A stretch of DNA of 35,380 bases from Verrucomicrobiota bacterium (lineage in GTDB: Bacteria; Verrucomicrobiota; Verrucomicrobiia; Opitutales; Opitutaceae). Each line of letters begins with the position of its first letter. Position 1 is the first letter of the stretch. The DNA lies in contig CANIWJ010000031.1 of the NCBI GenBank assembly GCA_947471035.1, forward strand, positions 1 through 35,380, given 5' to 3'. This document shows, piece after piece, positions 1 to 7,904 of the stretch. Under the pieces are notes generated by a model that was given only the letters and a program-made list of their open reading frames with translations, searched no databases and was not told where the DNA came from. Position numbers and translations under genes: made by a program.

Positions 1-1743
1 AAGACCGGCTTTTTCGAGCAACTCGTCGCCCCCGTGGTCGAGAGCCTCGGCGCGGTGTTCCCCGAGCTGGTCGAGCGTCAGGACATCGTCCGCCGCGTGA
101 TCAAGAGCGAGGAAGAGAGCTTCGGGCGCACGCTGGATCGCGGGCTCGCGCTGTTTAATAAAGCCACCCATGATTCGGCTATTCATCGCGGTTCCTTTAA
201 TTCAGAAACCAAAACAGCAGAGGTAGGTTCTTTAGATGATGTATCTGGACTACTAATTGTCCCCGGCTCCCTCGCCTTCGAGCTCTACGATACCTACGGC
301 TTCCCCCTCGACATGACCCAGCTGCTCGCCACCGAGCGCGGGCTCACCGTGGATACGGCCGAGTTCGAGGTACTGATGGAGCAGCAGCGCAACCGCGGCC
401 GCGCCTCGACCAAGAAGGAAATCGTCGTCGCCGCCACCGAAGGCGCGGAGGCCGCCGAGGCCAAACCCACGCCGTTCATCGGCTACGTGATCGACAAATC
501 CCAGTCCTACGCTGTCACCGTCACCGACGTCGTGCGCTCGGGCGACGACACCTACCTCGTGTTTAACGAGACCCCGTTCTATGCCGAGATGGGCGGACAA
601 CTGGGCGACTGCGGCGTGCTGCTCGCCAAGGGTCAGGCCGTGCAGATCGGCGACACCATCAAGGACAAAGCCGGCCGCTACCTGCACCACGTTTCCAACC
701 TCGAAGGTCGCCTCCTGCCCACCGCCCCGCGCGGCTCCTCGCCGATCACTGCCGACTACCTCGATTCTCTCGTCGGCAACGTGGTCGAAGCCGGGGTGAA
801 CATGATCCACCGCCGCGCCATTCAGCGTCACCACACCGCGACGCACCTGCTGCATTTCGCCCTGCGTCGCGTGCTCGGCACCCACGTGCGCCAGGCCGGA
901 TCGCTCAACGCCCCCGACCGCATGCGTTTCGACTTCGCCCACTTCGAGGCCGTCACTCCGGCCCAGCTCCGCGAGATCGAGCACATCGTCAACTGGCGCA
1001 TCCTCGATAACGCCGAGGTCAAGGGCTACGAGACCGACTTCGACGCCAAGCCCAAGGGCACGCTCGCCTTCTTCGGCGAGAAATACGGCAAACGCGTGCG
1101 CGTGGTCGATATCGGCGGCTACTCCCGCGAGCTCTGCGGCGGCACCCACACCAACACCACCGGCGAAATCGGCCTCTTCAAGATCGTCTCCGAAGGCGCG
1201 GTCGCCGCCGGCACCCGCCGCCTCGAAGCCGTCTGCGGCCAGGCTGCCTACGATTACGTGGCAGGCGAACAAGCCCGCCTGCACGCCCTCGCCGAAAAAG
1301 TCGGCGCGCCGCTCAGCCAGCTCGAACAACGCCTCGCCAGCCTCCTCTCCGAAAAGGCCGAGCAGGCCAAAAAACTCACCGCCCTCGAACAAGCCGCCGC
1401 CGCCGCCCAGGCCGCCAAGCTCGTCGCAGCCGCAAGCACCCGCGATGGCCTGCCCTTCGTTTCCGCCGTGGTTACGGCCGACGGTGCCGAAGCCCTGCGT
1501 AATCTCGGCGCGCAGGTGCTTGGTCAACTCGGCGAAGGCGTGGTGCAGCTCGGCGCGGTGATCGGCGACAAAGCCAGCGTGGTCGCCCTGTGCAGCCCGG
1601 CCGCGATCAAGGCGGGCAAGAACGCCGGCAAGATCATCCAGGCGCTCACCGCCCAGCTCGACGGCAAGGGCGGCGGCAAACCCGACCTCGCGATGGGCGG
1701 CGGCAAAAACACCGCCAAACTCGCCGAAGTCCTCGCGGGTTAA
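1..1743 (+). CDS. alaS: alanine-tRNA ligase, 3' part (5' end outside window)
   Basis: The frame is open from base 1, so the gene starts upstream and about 581 residues are present. Alanyl-tRNA synthetase charges tRNA-Ala in the cytoplasm and edits mischarged Ser and Gly. Visible marks are YDTYGFPLD at the end of the aminoacylation part, the editing-domain metal motif HTATHLLH, the second motif CGGTHTN, then a coiled region and the C-Ala/DHHA1 end with GGGKPDLAMGGGKN. The stop is TAA at 1741-1743, at the edge of a palindromic repeat. An AT-rich stretch at about 152-260, coding for a loop just before YDTYGFP, differs sharply from the rest in base composition. The family call is secure; only the missing N-terminus is unknown. 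Confidence 0.97.
   Translation, partial: KTGFFEQLVAPVVESLGAVFPELVERQDIVRRVIKSEEESFGRTLDRGLALFNKATHDSAIHRGSFNSETKTAEVGSLDDVSGLLIVPGSLAFELYDTYGFPLDMTQLLATERGLTVDTAEFEVLMEQQRNRGRASTKKEIVVAATEGAEAAEAKPTPFIGYVIDKSQSYAVTVTDVVRSGDDTYLVFNETPFYAEMGGQLGDCGVLLAKGQAVQIGDTIKDKAGRYLHHVSNLEGRLLPTAPRGSSPITADYLDSLVGNVVEAGVNMIHRRAIQRHHTATHLLHFALRRVLGTHVRQAGSLNAPDRMRFDFAHFEAVTPAQLREIEHIVNWRILDNAEVKGYETDFDAKPKGTLAFFGEKYGKRVRVVDIGGYSRELCGGTHTNTTGEIGLFKIVSEGAVAAGTRRLEAVCGQAAYDYVAGEQARLHALAEKVGAPLSQLEQRLASLLSEKAEQAKKLTALEQAAAAAQAAKLVAAASTRDGLPFVSAVVTADGAEALRNLGAQVLGQLGEGVVQLGAVIGDKASVVALCSPAAIKAGKNAGKIIQALTAQLDGKGGGKPDLAMGGGKNTAKLAEVLAG
152..262 (+). other. AT-rich in-frame segment inside alaS
   Basis: By hand count about 41 of the 107 bases at 152-258 are G or C (about 38%), against clearly higher GC on both sides. 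It codes for a polar loop (THDSAIHRGSFNSETKT and on) in front of the conserved LYDTYGFP motif. The loop looks roughly 15-20 residues longer than usual. The reading frame is kept. This could be a lineage-specific loop with foreign base use or an in-frame insertion. Confidence 0.55.
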
Positions 1744-1884
1744 TCCAATTAGCCCTCCAGATGAGGTATTCCTGAGTTTGGCCGGGGACGGCCAACGCTA
1801 CATAAAACCTCGAAAAGCAATTTCGTGTAGGGTTGGCCGTCCCCGGCCAATTCAATTAAATTAAGAACGAATTGGAATAAGCCA
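1739..1884. repeat. palindromic MITE-like repeat, copy 1
   Basis: The core is a long hairpin. The 25-base arms 1778-1802 and 1826-1850 (TTGGCCGGGGACGGCC and its complement) match at 24 of 25 positions. The outer ends, GGTTAATCCAATTAG at 1739-1753 and the complement of GGCTTATTCCAATTCG at the right, form imperfect terminal inverted repeats. A second copy in the same orientation lies at 5730-5866. No open reading frame is inside and no target-site duplication is obvious. The left end includes the TAA stop of alaS. The hairpin could also stop transcription after alaS, although no T-tract follows it. Confidence 0.7.
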
Positions 1885-1946
1885 CGCCCGCTTGGTTCCC
1901 AACCCCGCCACTCGACGGAGGCTATTGCTCTCTGTCCTTCCCCTTT

Positions 1947-3650
1947 ATGTCCTCCCCTCGTCGTCCGCTCCTGCTTGGTTTCGGCTGTGTCGCCCTCGGC
2001 ATCGCCTTGTTGTTTGGCTCCGCCTGCAAGCCGAAGGCCACGGCCCAGGCCACCCCGCCGCTGCCATTCACGGGGCAGCTCACTGAATTGGAAGGCGTGC
2101 AAGCGGTATACTCGCTGCGCCACCCCAAATTGATACTGGGCGATCTCGACAAACTCATGGCCGCAGTGCCTGAGGCGGGCATGTTGCGCATGGTTCTGCC
2201 TCAGCTCACCCCCTACGGCTACCCCGAGTTCTCCGAGCTCGCGTTGGAGGCCAATCTCGGTGTGGCCATGCTGGAGATTAACCCGTCCGAACTCGAAAAC
2301 ACCAAGCCCGCCCTCGTGGGTTTCGCCAAGCTCAAGCCTGCGGGCAAAATTGCCACCGCCTTGGCCAAAAGCGGCCTCGTACTCGAAGTCCGCGGAGAGT
2401 GGACCTGGATCGCGAAAGACGCCGCCGACTTCGCCAAGATCAAGGCACCCGACGCCCTGCTCGCCTACATTAACCGCCCGCAAACCGCAGAACTTCGAAC
2501 CTGGGGCCGGGCCACCCCCGCGCTGCTCGCCCGTGCCAAAGAACTCCTATGGCCAAAGTTGCAGGCGCAGATAGCCAAGCGTGAGCCCGCCGAGCAAAAG
2601 GCCGCCTCCGCCTACTACGATATTTTGTGGAGCTACCTCGCCGAGCTCCACTCCGGCGGCGCATCGCTTGATTTCAACGAACAGGGTATTTCCTTGGATT
2701 ACTCCGCCCAGTTTATGCCCGACAGCGCGCTCGGCAAACTCACGCGTTATCCCGCAGGGCCGTCGCCCCGCGTGGCCTCCTTTGTCTCCGCCGATGCGCT
2801 GATGAATGCGGTCGTGCGTCAAAACATGACCGGTCAAATCGAGTTCGTGAGCGGCTTCCTGGACAAGGCGGCGGCAGTGGATTTTCCGTCTTTTTCCGAG
2901 AGCCTGAAGCGAGCCAAGTCCAGCTTCCTGACTTACGCCGCCCAGACGGATGGCGGAGTGGTGATGACGCTCGACATGCGCATACCGGAGCCCGGCAAAC
3001 CTCCGGTTGTCGAGCTGTTTGGCGTGCAGACCGGGCAGTTTTCTCCTGCCTCAGTGAGTGCGCTTTACCGGGATGGCATCGGTTTGGGTAAACAGTTTAA
3101 CCATGCCCTTTTCTCCGCCTTGGCCGTGATGGCCCCGAATGCGCCCATGCCCGAGTTTAAGCAGGAGCTTAAGGAAAACGTACTGACCATTGATGGCATC
3201 ACTTTCGGCGGTGTGACCACCACATCCTCACTCAAAGGCGAGTCCACGACCCAGGTGCAATTCTACGGCGTGGTGGACGGCAACCTCGTGTATGCGATGA
3301 ACGAGGACGCCTTGCGCCATAAGCTGCCCGTGCTTCGCGCCCAGAAGCCCTTGGCCGATGCCGCCCCGTCAAATTTCCAGGATGGGGAAGTGTTTGTGGC
3401 CACAATCACCGGTGCAAAAATCGTCGATATGGTCGGCAGCGGACTGAGTCTGAATCTAGCTGACCCCGATGTGAGTGGGCGCATCGCCTCGCTCAAAAAA
3501 GCCTACACCGACGGCGGACCCGTGCGGATGACGGTGAGCGCTCGTCAGGCCGAAGCGGTCATGAATGTGACGATCCCCTACGCCTTCATCGCCCAAAGCG
3601 TACAACTCTCCCAGTTCGCCAACGCCAACCGGAAACCCGCCACTCCATAA
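1947..3650 (+). CDS. putative lipoprotein of unknown function
   Basis: This 567-residue protein begins with a basic N-terminus and a hydrophobic stretch (about residues 8-25) ending in FGSACK. That resembles a lipoprotein signal with Cys-27 as the lipidated residue, although the -3 position is not the usual Leu. The mature part starts with a short Pro/Ala-rich linker. The rest is a soluble mixed alpha/beta sequence with no motif I recognise, so it is probably periplasmic and membrane-anchored. ATG 1947 is chosen because the signal peptide starts there. A GGAGG at 1917-1921 is too far upstream to serve as a ribosome site. No function is proposed. It stands alone between alaS and a small gene on the same strand. 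Confidence 0.75.
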   Translation: MSSPRRPLLLGFGCVALGIALLFGSACKPKATAQATPPLPFTGQLTELEGVQAVYSLRHPKLILGDLDKLMAAVPEAGMLRMVLPQLTPYGYPEFSELALEANLGVAMLEINPSELENTKPALVGFAKLKPAGKIATALAKSGLVLEVRGEWTWIAKDAADFAKIKAPDALLAYINRPQTAELRTWGRATPALLARAKELLWPKLQAQIAKREPAEQKAASAYYDILWSYLAELHSGGASLDFNEQGISLDYSAQFMPDSALGKLTRYPAGPSPRVASFVSADALMNAVVRQNMTGQIEFVSGFLDKAAAVDFPSFSESLKRAKSSFLTYAAQTDGGVVMTLDMRIPEPGKPPVVELFGVQTGQFSPASVSALYRDGIGLGKQFNHALFSALAVMAPNAPMPEFKQELKENVLTIDGITFGGVTTTSSLKGESTTQVQFYGVVDGNLVYAMNEDALRHKLPVLRAQKPLADAAPSNFQDGEVFVATITGAKIVDMVGSGLSLNLADPDVSGRIASLKKAYTDGGPVRMTVSARQAEAVMNVTIPYAFIAQSVQLSQFANANRKPATP

Positions 3651-3697
3651 GTCGATTATCTCGAATCCAAATAACAGGGCCGCTATAGAGCGCACTC

Positions 3698-3722
3698 GGC
3701 CCTTGACCTCGGGGCAAGGGCC
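3698..3722. other. hairpin between the lipoprotein gene and the next small gene
   Basis: GGCCCTTG at 3698-3705 pairs perfectly with CAAGGGCC at 3715-3722 across a 9-base loop. It lies 48 bases after the upstream stop and 16 bases before the next ATG. There is no T-tract, so it may equally be a leader structure for the downstream gene as a terminator. Confidence 0.35.
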
Positions 3723-3737
3723 GGAAGGCCTAGCGGT

Positions 3738-4013
3738 ATGAATCCCGCCGCCGCCGAACAGCAGTTTACCGACTATAAAAAAGCCGAGAAAAAGGCGCTG
3801 GAAATTTTGCGCGAAATGAAGGCGGTGAGCCCTAAGAAAGTGGACATCGAACTGGCCTTGCTGGTGGCGATTTTCGAGTTGCACAAAGGCACGCTGCCTT
3901 CGGGCACGATCTCGGCGATCATCCAAGGGCACATCGAGACTTTGCTGCCGTATTACAGCGGGGTGGCGCAGAAGCCGGACAGGAATTCCGGTCAGGCTTC
4001 GGGGGCATCCTGA
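3738..4013 (+). CDS. small conserved-looking protein of unknown function
   Basis: This gene codes for 91 residues and I do not recognise the family. The N-terminal third is highly charged and likely helical (YKKAEKKALEILREMKAV). It is followed by a hydrophobic helix pair (DIELALLVAIFELHKG, then a segment ending HIETLLPYYSG) and a short disordered tail rich in Ser, Gly and Ala. There is no signal peptide, so it is presumably cytoplasmic. GGAAGG at 3723-3728 lies 9 bases before the ATG and can act as a ribosome site, which supports this start. It faces rnc convergently. Confidence 0.6.
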   Translation: MNPAAAEQQFTDYKKAEKKALEILREMKAVSPKKVDIELALLVAIFELHKGTLPSGTISAIIQGHIETLLPYYSGVAQKPDRNSGQASGAS

Positions 4014-4088
4014 GTAAGATAAAAACCGACGGCGCGGGTATATCGTGCGCCCTAATGTTGAATCGCGGTGGATGGCAGGTTCGTGGCA

Positions 4089-4109
4089 AAGTAACCTAAT
4101 AGGTTACTT
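4089..4109. other. perfect 9-bp palindrome between convergent genes
   Basis: AAGTAACCT (4089-4097) and AGGTTACTT (4101-4109) are perfect inverted repeats with a 3-base centre. They lie between the small gene (+) and rnc (-). The stem is AT-rich and no clear T-run follows on either strand, so it may be a weak two-way terminator or a protein site. The rest of 4014-4188 shows no gene. Confidence 0.4.
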
Positions 4110-4188
4110 GATGCTTGGGTCGCGGCGGTGGATGTCGCGTCAGGGCTGGCTGTAGGCGGGGTAGGGGCGGCGTTCCGGAGGGGCGGTC

Positions 4189-4887
4189 TTAGGATTGGGA
4201 CAAGGTTTTCAAGGCAACGCGCGCGGCGGCTTCCTCGGCGATTTTTTTGGAACTGCCCCCGCCTTCGCCCAGCAGGCGTTCGGCGAGATAGACCCGCGCG
4301 GTGTATTCCTTGGCGTGGTCGGCTCCACCAGACTGGACCGTTTCGTAGCGCAGGCAGGCGGTGCCGTGTTGGGGTTGCACCTGTTCCTGGAGGCGGCCCT
4401 TGGGGTTGTCGGCGCCGAGGCGGGCGGCGAGGCGGGCATCGAAGGGGCCGTAAACGGCGAGCACGCGGGCGCGGGTGGTTTCGAGGCCGGCGTCGAGCAG
4501 GAGCGCACCGAGCACGGCCTCGAAGGCGTCTTCCAGATTGGAGGAGCGGTCGCGGCCTTCGGGGGTGTTTTCGCTTCCACCGAGGCGCAGGGCCTGGTCG
4601 AGGCCGAGTTCGCGCGCGAGGGTGGCGAGGCAGCGGCCGTTGGCCAGGCTGGCGCGGCGGTGGGAAAGCTCGCCCTCGGCGTCGGCGGGGAAACGGGTGA
4701 ACAGCTCGGTGGTCAGGATGAGCTGCAGGACGGCGTCGCCGAGGAATTCGAGGCGCTGGTTGTGAGGGCCGGCGCCGGGGTTTTCGTTGAGAAAACTCGG
4801 GTGGGTGAGCGCCTCTATCAGCAGCTCGGGGCGGGCGAAGGTGTGGCCGAGGCGGGATTGGACGGCGGCGAGGGCGGCGGGGTTCAT
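4189..4887 (-). CDS. rnc: ribonuclease III
   Basis: RNase III cuts double-stranded RNA in rRNA and mRNA processing. The 232-residue length is normal. The signature NQRLEFLGDAVL is at residues 43-54, with catalytic acids E47, D51, D120 and E123 matching E. coli E41, D45, D114 and E117. The first residue of the signature pair is Gln (Q44) rather than Glu, a common variation. A C-terminal double-stranded-RNA-binding domain starts near NPKGRLQEQVQ. The ATG overlaps the stop of the upstream ABC-2 permease gene by four bases (ATGA), so the two are translationally coupled. rnc is the last gene of the leftward block. The usual partner era is not in the window. Confidence 0.96.
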   Translation of the reverse strand: MNPAALAAVQSRLGHTFARPELLIEALTHPSFLNENPGAGPHNQRLEFLGDAVLQLILTTELFTRFPADAEGELSHRRASLANGRCLATLARELGLDQALRLGGSENTPEGRDRSSNLEDAFEAVLGALLLDAGLETTRARVLAVYGPFDARLAARLGADNPKGRLQEQVQPQHGTACLRYETVQSGGADHAKEYTARVYLAERLLGEGGGSSKKIAEEAAARVALKTLSQS

Positions 4888-5684
4888 GACGAGGCGCTGG
4901 CGTAGCGGCGCAGTCCGGCGTGGAAGACGGTCAGCGCCACCGCGACCCAGAACACGGTGGCGGCGAGCAGCCAGGCGGCGTAAACCGGCTCGAAGCCGTG
5001 GATGAGCACGCGGGCCGGCACGTTACTCACGATCACGACCGGCAGGGCGTAAACAAAAAGGACGGCGGTGATGCCGCGCAGCGATTCGCGGGGAAGGCGG
5101 GAAAACTCGGTCAGGCCGAAGTAGCCGCCCTCGATGCCCTTGGCGCTTTGCAGCCAGAAAACCAGCGAGATGATGGTGAGCAGGGTGGCGAAGTGCAGGG
5201 CCAGGCCGCAGGCGATGAAGAGCACGTAGGCGGCGATCTGGCCCGCGCTGGGATGAAGCTGGAGCTGATGCGCGGCGTAGAGCACGACGGCGAGCGCCAC
5301 GGGCACGTTGACCAGGCCGTCGAGGTCGAACTTTCGGGTGGAAATCATGAACAGCGGCGCACCGGGCTGGGCGAGGAAGAAGTCGAAGTGGCCGCTGCGC
5401 ACATTGCGTCCCAGCTCAAAGAGGTTGCTCCAGAAAAACGCCATGAGCAGGCGCTGCACGAGGAGGGTGCTGCCGACGAGGAGGAGCATCTCGTATTTCG
5501 ACCAGCCGGCGATGCTGTCGGTGTGTTCGTAGATGATTCCGACGAGCATCACGTTGACGCTCATCCAGAAAAACTCGACCAGCGCCCACATGATAAAGTC
5601 GCCGCGAAACATCATGGCCCGCACCAGCGAGTAGCGGATGCTGGCGAGCCAGATGCGGGCGTAGCGGGCGAAGGTGGCGGGCAT
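4884..5684 (-). CDS. ABC-2 type permease, second of a pair
   Basis: From ATG 5684 this is a 266-residue membrane protein with about six hydrophobic segments. It belongs to the ABC-2 permease group around PF06182 (COG3694/COG4587), recognised from its arrangement and segments such as GRNVRSGHFDFFLAQP and PREslRGITAVLFVYALP. It probably forms a heterodimeric export channel with the product of 5861-6676. The matching ATPase gene is not in the window. A TTG at 5729 in the same frame would add 15 residues coded by a heptamer repeat, so the ATG is preferred. No Shine-Dalgarno sequence precedes it; the leader is C-rich in the mRNA. The stop overlaps the rnc start by four bases. The substrate is unknown. 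Confidence 0.85.
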   Translation of the reverse strand: MPATFARYARIWLASIRYSLVRAMMFRGDFIMWALVEFFWMSVNVMLVGIIYEHTDSIAGWSKYEMLLLVGSTLLVQRLLMAFFWSNLFELGRNVRSGHFDFFLAQPGAPLFMISTRKFDLDGLVNVPVALAVVLYAAHQLQLHPSAGQIAAYVLFIACGLALHFATLLTIISLVFWLQSAKGIEGGYFGLTEFSRLPRESLRGITAVLFVYALPVVIVSNVPARVLIHGFEPVYAAWLLAATVFWVAVALTVFHAGLRRYASASS

Positions 5685-5685
5685 G

Positions 5686-5727
5686 GGAGCGGGGAGTTTG
5701 GAGCTGGGAGCGGGGGGCTGGGAGATC
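5686..5727. repeat. heptamer array abutting a start codon
   Basis: There are six consecutive 7-base units on the + strand: GGAGCGG, GGAGTTT, GGAGCTG, GGAGCGG, GGGGCTG and GGAGATC. The array ends one base upstream of ATG 5684, so the mRNA leader reads as CTCC-rich units. It belongs to the same family as the arrays at 6680, 10602, 11391, 32173 and 33179-35275. Confidence 0.8.
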
Positions 5728-5729
5728 AA

Positions 5730-5866
5730 GGCTTATTCCAATTCGCGATCAAGTTGAGGCTGAGCCGCAATTGGCCGGGGACGGCCAACGCTACACAAAA
5801 CATCGGATCTAGGGTTGGCCGTCCCCGGCCAATTCAGCTCAATTTGAACGCGAATTAGAATTAGCC
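5730..5866. repeat. palindromic MITE-like repeat, copy 2
   Basis: This has the same core hairpin as copy 1: arms 5769-5793 and 5810-5834 with the same single mismatch. The outer inverted ends are GGCTTATTCCAATTCG at 5730-5745 and the complement of GGCTAATTCTAATTCG at 5851-5866. It lies between the two ABC-2 permease genes, and its right end contains the TAA stop of the upstream gene (5861-5863). It is in the same orientation as copy 1 and codes for nothing. Confidence 0.75.
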
Positions 5867-6676
5867 GCCGACGGCGGTGTGGCGGCGGAGACCGCGTTTC
5901 CAGAGAGTTTGTGCGATCAGGAGCAGGGTGATCGCCCAGCCGGCCTGGATGGCGAGGCCTTGCAGGGCAAAGTTAAGATCGGTGATGCGGCCGGTCAGGA
6001 GCGCGGCGGGGAAATACATCTGGTAGTAGTAGGGCAACCAGCGGGAAAGTTCGTAGAGCCAGCTTGGCATCAGATCCAAGGGGAAGATTTGCCCGCCGAG
6101 CACGGACTCGACCGCGAGGGAGAGGATGATGAAGGACTGGATTTCCAGAAACCAAAAAGTCAGCAGCCCGAAACAGTAGGCGATGATGAACTGGATGAAG
6201 GCGGAGAGCAGCAGCGCGGGGATGGCCAGCAAGTAGATAGTCAGGTGCGCGGTGCCAGGAAAAACAAGGTGATCCCCGAGCAAGGGCAGGACTGCGAGCA
6301 CGGGCAGCAGGGCCAGACTGCCGGCGACGAGGCGGGCGGAAAAATAGAGGCTCAGGCGGTAGCCGAGGTAGTTGATCGGCTTGGTCAGGAACTGGTTGAT
6401 CAGGCCGTTGCGAATCTCCTCGGAGATTTCATAGTCGTCGTTGGCCGCGCTGAGGAAAAACTGGAGCACGAGCAGCAGGGTGAAGTAGGTGAGCGTGGCC
6501 CCGAGCGCGAAGCCGCCGATGCCGGTTTTGCCCGCGTAGGCCGCACCCCAAAGGGTGAAGACGTAAACGAGGTGGAGCAGCGAAAAGGCGGCGCGGATCG
6601 CGAAGTTCCAGCGGTAAACCAGATTGGTCTGGAGACCGGTGAGGAAGACCTGGCGGTATTTGGCGATGGCGGACAC
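5861..6676 (-). CDS. ABC-2 type permease, first of a pair
   Basis: This 271-residue integral membrane protein has about six transmembrane segments, with SEEIRNGLINQFLTKPINYLGY in the cytosolic part and a QSFIILSLAVESVLGGQIFPLDLMPSWL segment before the last helices. It is of the same ABC-2 group as the next gene. With that gene it should form an ABC exporter channel whose ATPase is coded elsewhere. The start is GTG 6676, which gives SAIAKYRQVFLTG, a normal cytosolic N-terminus. A heptamer array begins three bases upstream, so no ribosome-binding sequence is seen. The last codons GGC GGC TAA fall in the terminal repeat of the palindromic element. Confidence 0.85.
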   Translation of the reverse strand: MSAIAKYRQVFLTGLQTNLVYRWNFAIRAAFSLLHLVYVFTLWGAAYAGKTGIGGFALGATLTYFTLLLVLQFFLSAANDDYEISEEIRNGLINQFLTKPINYLGYRLSLYFSARLVAGSLALLPVLAVLPLLGDHLVFPGTAHLTIYLLAIPALLLSAFIQFIIAYCFGLLTFWFLEIQSFIILSLAVESVLGGQIFPLDLMPSWLYELSRWLPYYYQMYFPAALLTGRITDLNFALQGLAIQAGWAITLLLIAQTLWKRGLRRHTAVGG

Positions 6677-6679
6677 GGA

Positions 6680-6749
6680 GGAGCGGGGAGCTAGAGGCTA
6701 GGGGCTAGTAGCTAGGCGCTAGGAGCGGGGAGGTCGGAGCGAGGGGGAA
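6680..6749. repeat. ten-unit heptamer array between parA and an ABC-2 gene
   Basis: Ten uninterrupted 7-base units are GGAGCGG, GGAGCTA, GAGGCTA, GGGGCTA, GTAGCTA, GGCGCTA, GGAGCGG, GGAGGTC, GGAGCGA and GGGGGAA. This array shows that the GGAGCGG type and the CTAG-containing type are one family with the pattern GNNGCNN. It fills most of the 97 bases between parA and the permease gene. Confidence 0.85.
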
Positions 6750-6773
6750 AGGAAGCAGCGGCGAAGCGGGGAC

Positions 6774-7556
6774 TTATTTCTTCGCGAGGTCGAAGCGTTC
6801 GATCACTTCCTTGGCCAGACCGCGATAGGCGGCGCTGCCGGGGGAGGTGTTGTCGTAGTCGAAGATGGTTTTGCCGAAGCTGGGGGCCTCGCTCAGGCGC
6901 ACGGTGCGGGGGATGACGGTTTTGAAAATCTGGTCGGGCAGGTGTTTTTTTACTTCTTCCACGACCTGGCGGGAGAGGTTGGTGCGCATGTCGAACATGG
7001 TCATGACCACGCCGCCGAGGGTGAGCTGGGCGTTGACGGCGTTTTTGATGCGGTCGAGGTTGCGCAGGATCTGGCCGAGGCCTTCGAGCGCCATGTATTC
7101 GCATTGCAGGGCGATGATCAGGTGGTCGGCGGCGCTGAGGCTGTTCATCGAGAGCATGCCCATGGAGGGCGGGCAATCGATGACGATGGCGCGGAAACGG
7201 CCGGAGTCGCGGACCGGCTTGAGCACGGAGCGCAGGCGGCCGAGGTAGTTTTCGGTGCCGGCCAGTTCGATTTCGAGCGCGCCGAGGTCTTCTTCGCTGG
7301 GGATGAGGGAGAGGCGTTCGATGCTGGTGGGGGTAATCATTTCCAGGGCGGTGCCCTCGCCGCGCAAGGGGCCGTAGAGCGAGCGGCCTTCCTGCTTCTC
7401 GATGCCGATGGCGGAGGTGGCGTTGGCCTGGGGATCGAGGTCCACCAGCAGGGTGGGGATCTTCTTCTCGGCAAGGCCGGCGGCCAGATTGACGGCGGTG
7501 GTGGTCTTGCCGACGCCTCCCTTTTGATTCGCGATGGTAAATACGGTGCAGGCCAT
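6774..7556 (-). CDS. parA: ParA/Soj-type ATPase
   Basis: This 260-residue ParA-family Walker ATPase acts in chromosome or plasmid partition and positions DNA through ATP-dependent non-specific DNA binding. The deviant Walker A motif KGGVGKTT starts at residue 12. LLVDLDPQANAT follows as the A' motif, with VIDCPPSMG as Walker B. The length and the absence of an N-terminal DNA-binding domain fit the chromosomal Soj type. A parB gene normally follows, but here the next gene is an ABC-2 permease and no ParB is visible nearby. ATG 7556 lies 90 bases after the DUF167 gene. The family is certain; a chromosomal partition role is inferred. Confidence 0.93.
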   Translation of the reverse strand: MACTVFTIANQKGGVGKTTTAVNLAAGLAEKKIPTLLVDLDPQANATSAIGIEKQEGRSLYGPLRGEGTALEMITPTSIERLSLIPSEEDLGALEIELAGTENYLGRLRSVLKPVRDSGRFRAIVIDCPPSMGMLSMNSLSAADHLIIALQCEYMALEGLGQILRNLDRIKNAVNAQLTLGGVVMTMFDMRTNLSRQVVEEVKKHLPDQIFKTVIPRTVRLSEAPSFGKTIFDYDNTSPGSAAYRGLAKEVIERFDLAKK

Positions 7557-7646
7557 GGTGGCGCGGATTAACCGGGCCGGGTCGGGGCGCGTCGAGAGCG
7601 AATTAAACCCGGCGCGACATCGTCGCGTGGCGCGGGCGGAAACGCT

Positions 7647-7883
7647 TCAATTCGCGACCAACACCAGCTTGATTCGGCTGGAGGCGCCGGATTTGAGGGT
7701 GACGTCGGCTTTGCGGCGTCCGAGGTGTTCGGCCACGAGGGCGATCAATTCCTCGTTGGCCCGGCCATCGACCGGGGGAGATTTTAACTTGGCCAGCCAC
7801 GGCTGGCCGGCCCGCGCTTCGGTGAGGGTGCTTTCGCGAGCGTTGGGCTTTACCTTCACCTGGATGATGCGCGCGGCGGCCAT
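7647..7883 (-). CDS. DUF167 (YggU-type) protein
   Basis: This 78-residue protein matches the DUF167/YggU family. The visible marks are IQVKVKPNARES near the start, then SPPVDGRANEELIALVAEHLG, and the closing SGASSRIKLVLV. The cellular role of this family is not settled. The start lies 21 bases after the hemL stop, so the two are probably cotranscribed. In the second half, the PVDGRANEELI helix and the SG-SRIK loop are the most conserved parts and are intact. Confidence 0.88.
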   Translation of the reverse strand: MAAARIIQVKVKPNARESTLTEARAGQPWLAKLKSPPVDGRANEELIALVAEHLGRRKADVTLKSGASSRIKLVLVAN

Positions 7884-7904
7884 CGGCGGGGGCGGCTTGA
7901 GCGT

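Noticed and set aside
253-1527. 424-residue open frame on the minus strand opposite alaS
   Set aside because: It is Gly/Ala/Glu-rich shadow coding typical of the antisense of a high-GC gene, with no motif; alaS is certain.
1749-2483. 244-residue minus-strand frame running through the palindromic repeat
   Set aside because: It overlaps the lipoprotein gene and the repeat; no family features.
4195-4905. 236-residue open frame on the plus strand opposite rnc
   Set aside because: Antisense of a clear RNase III gene; low-complexity Gly/Glu/Ala composition.
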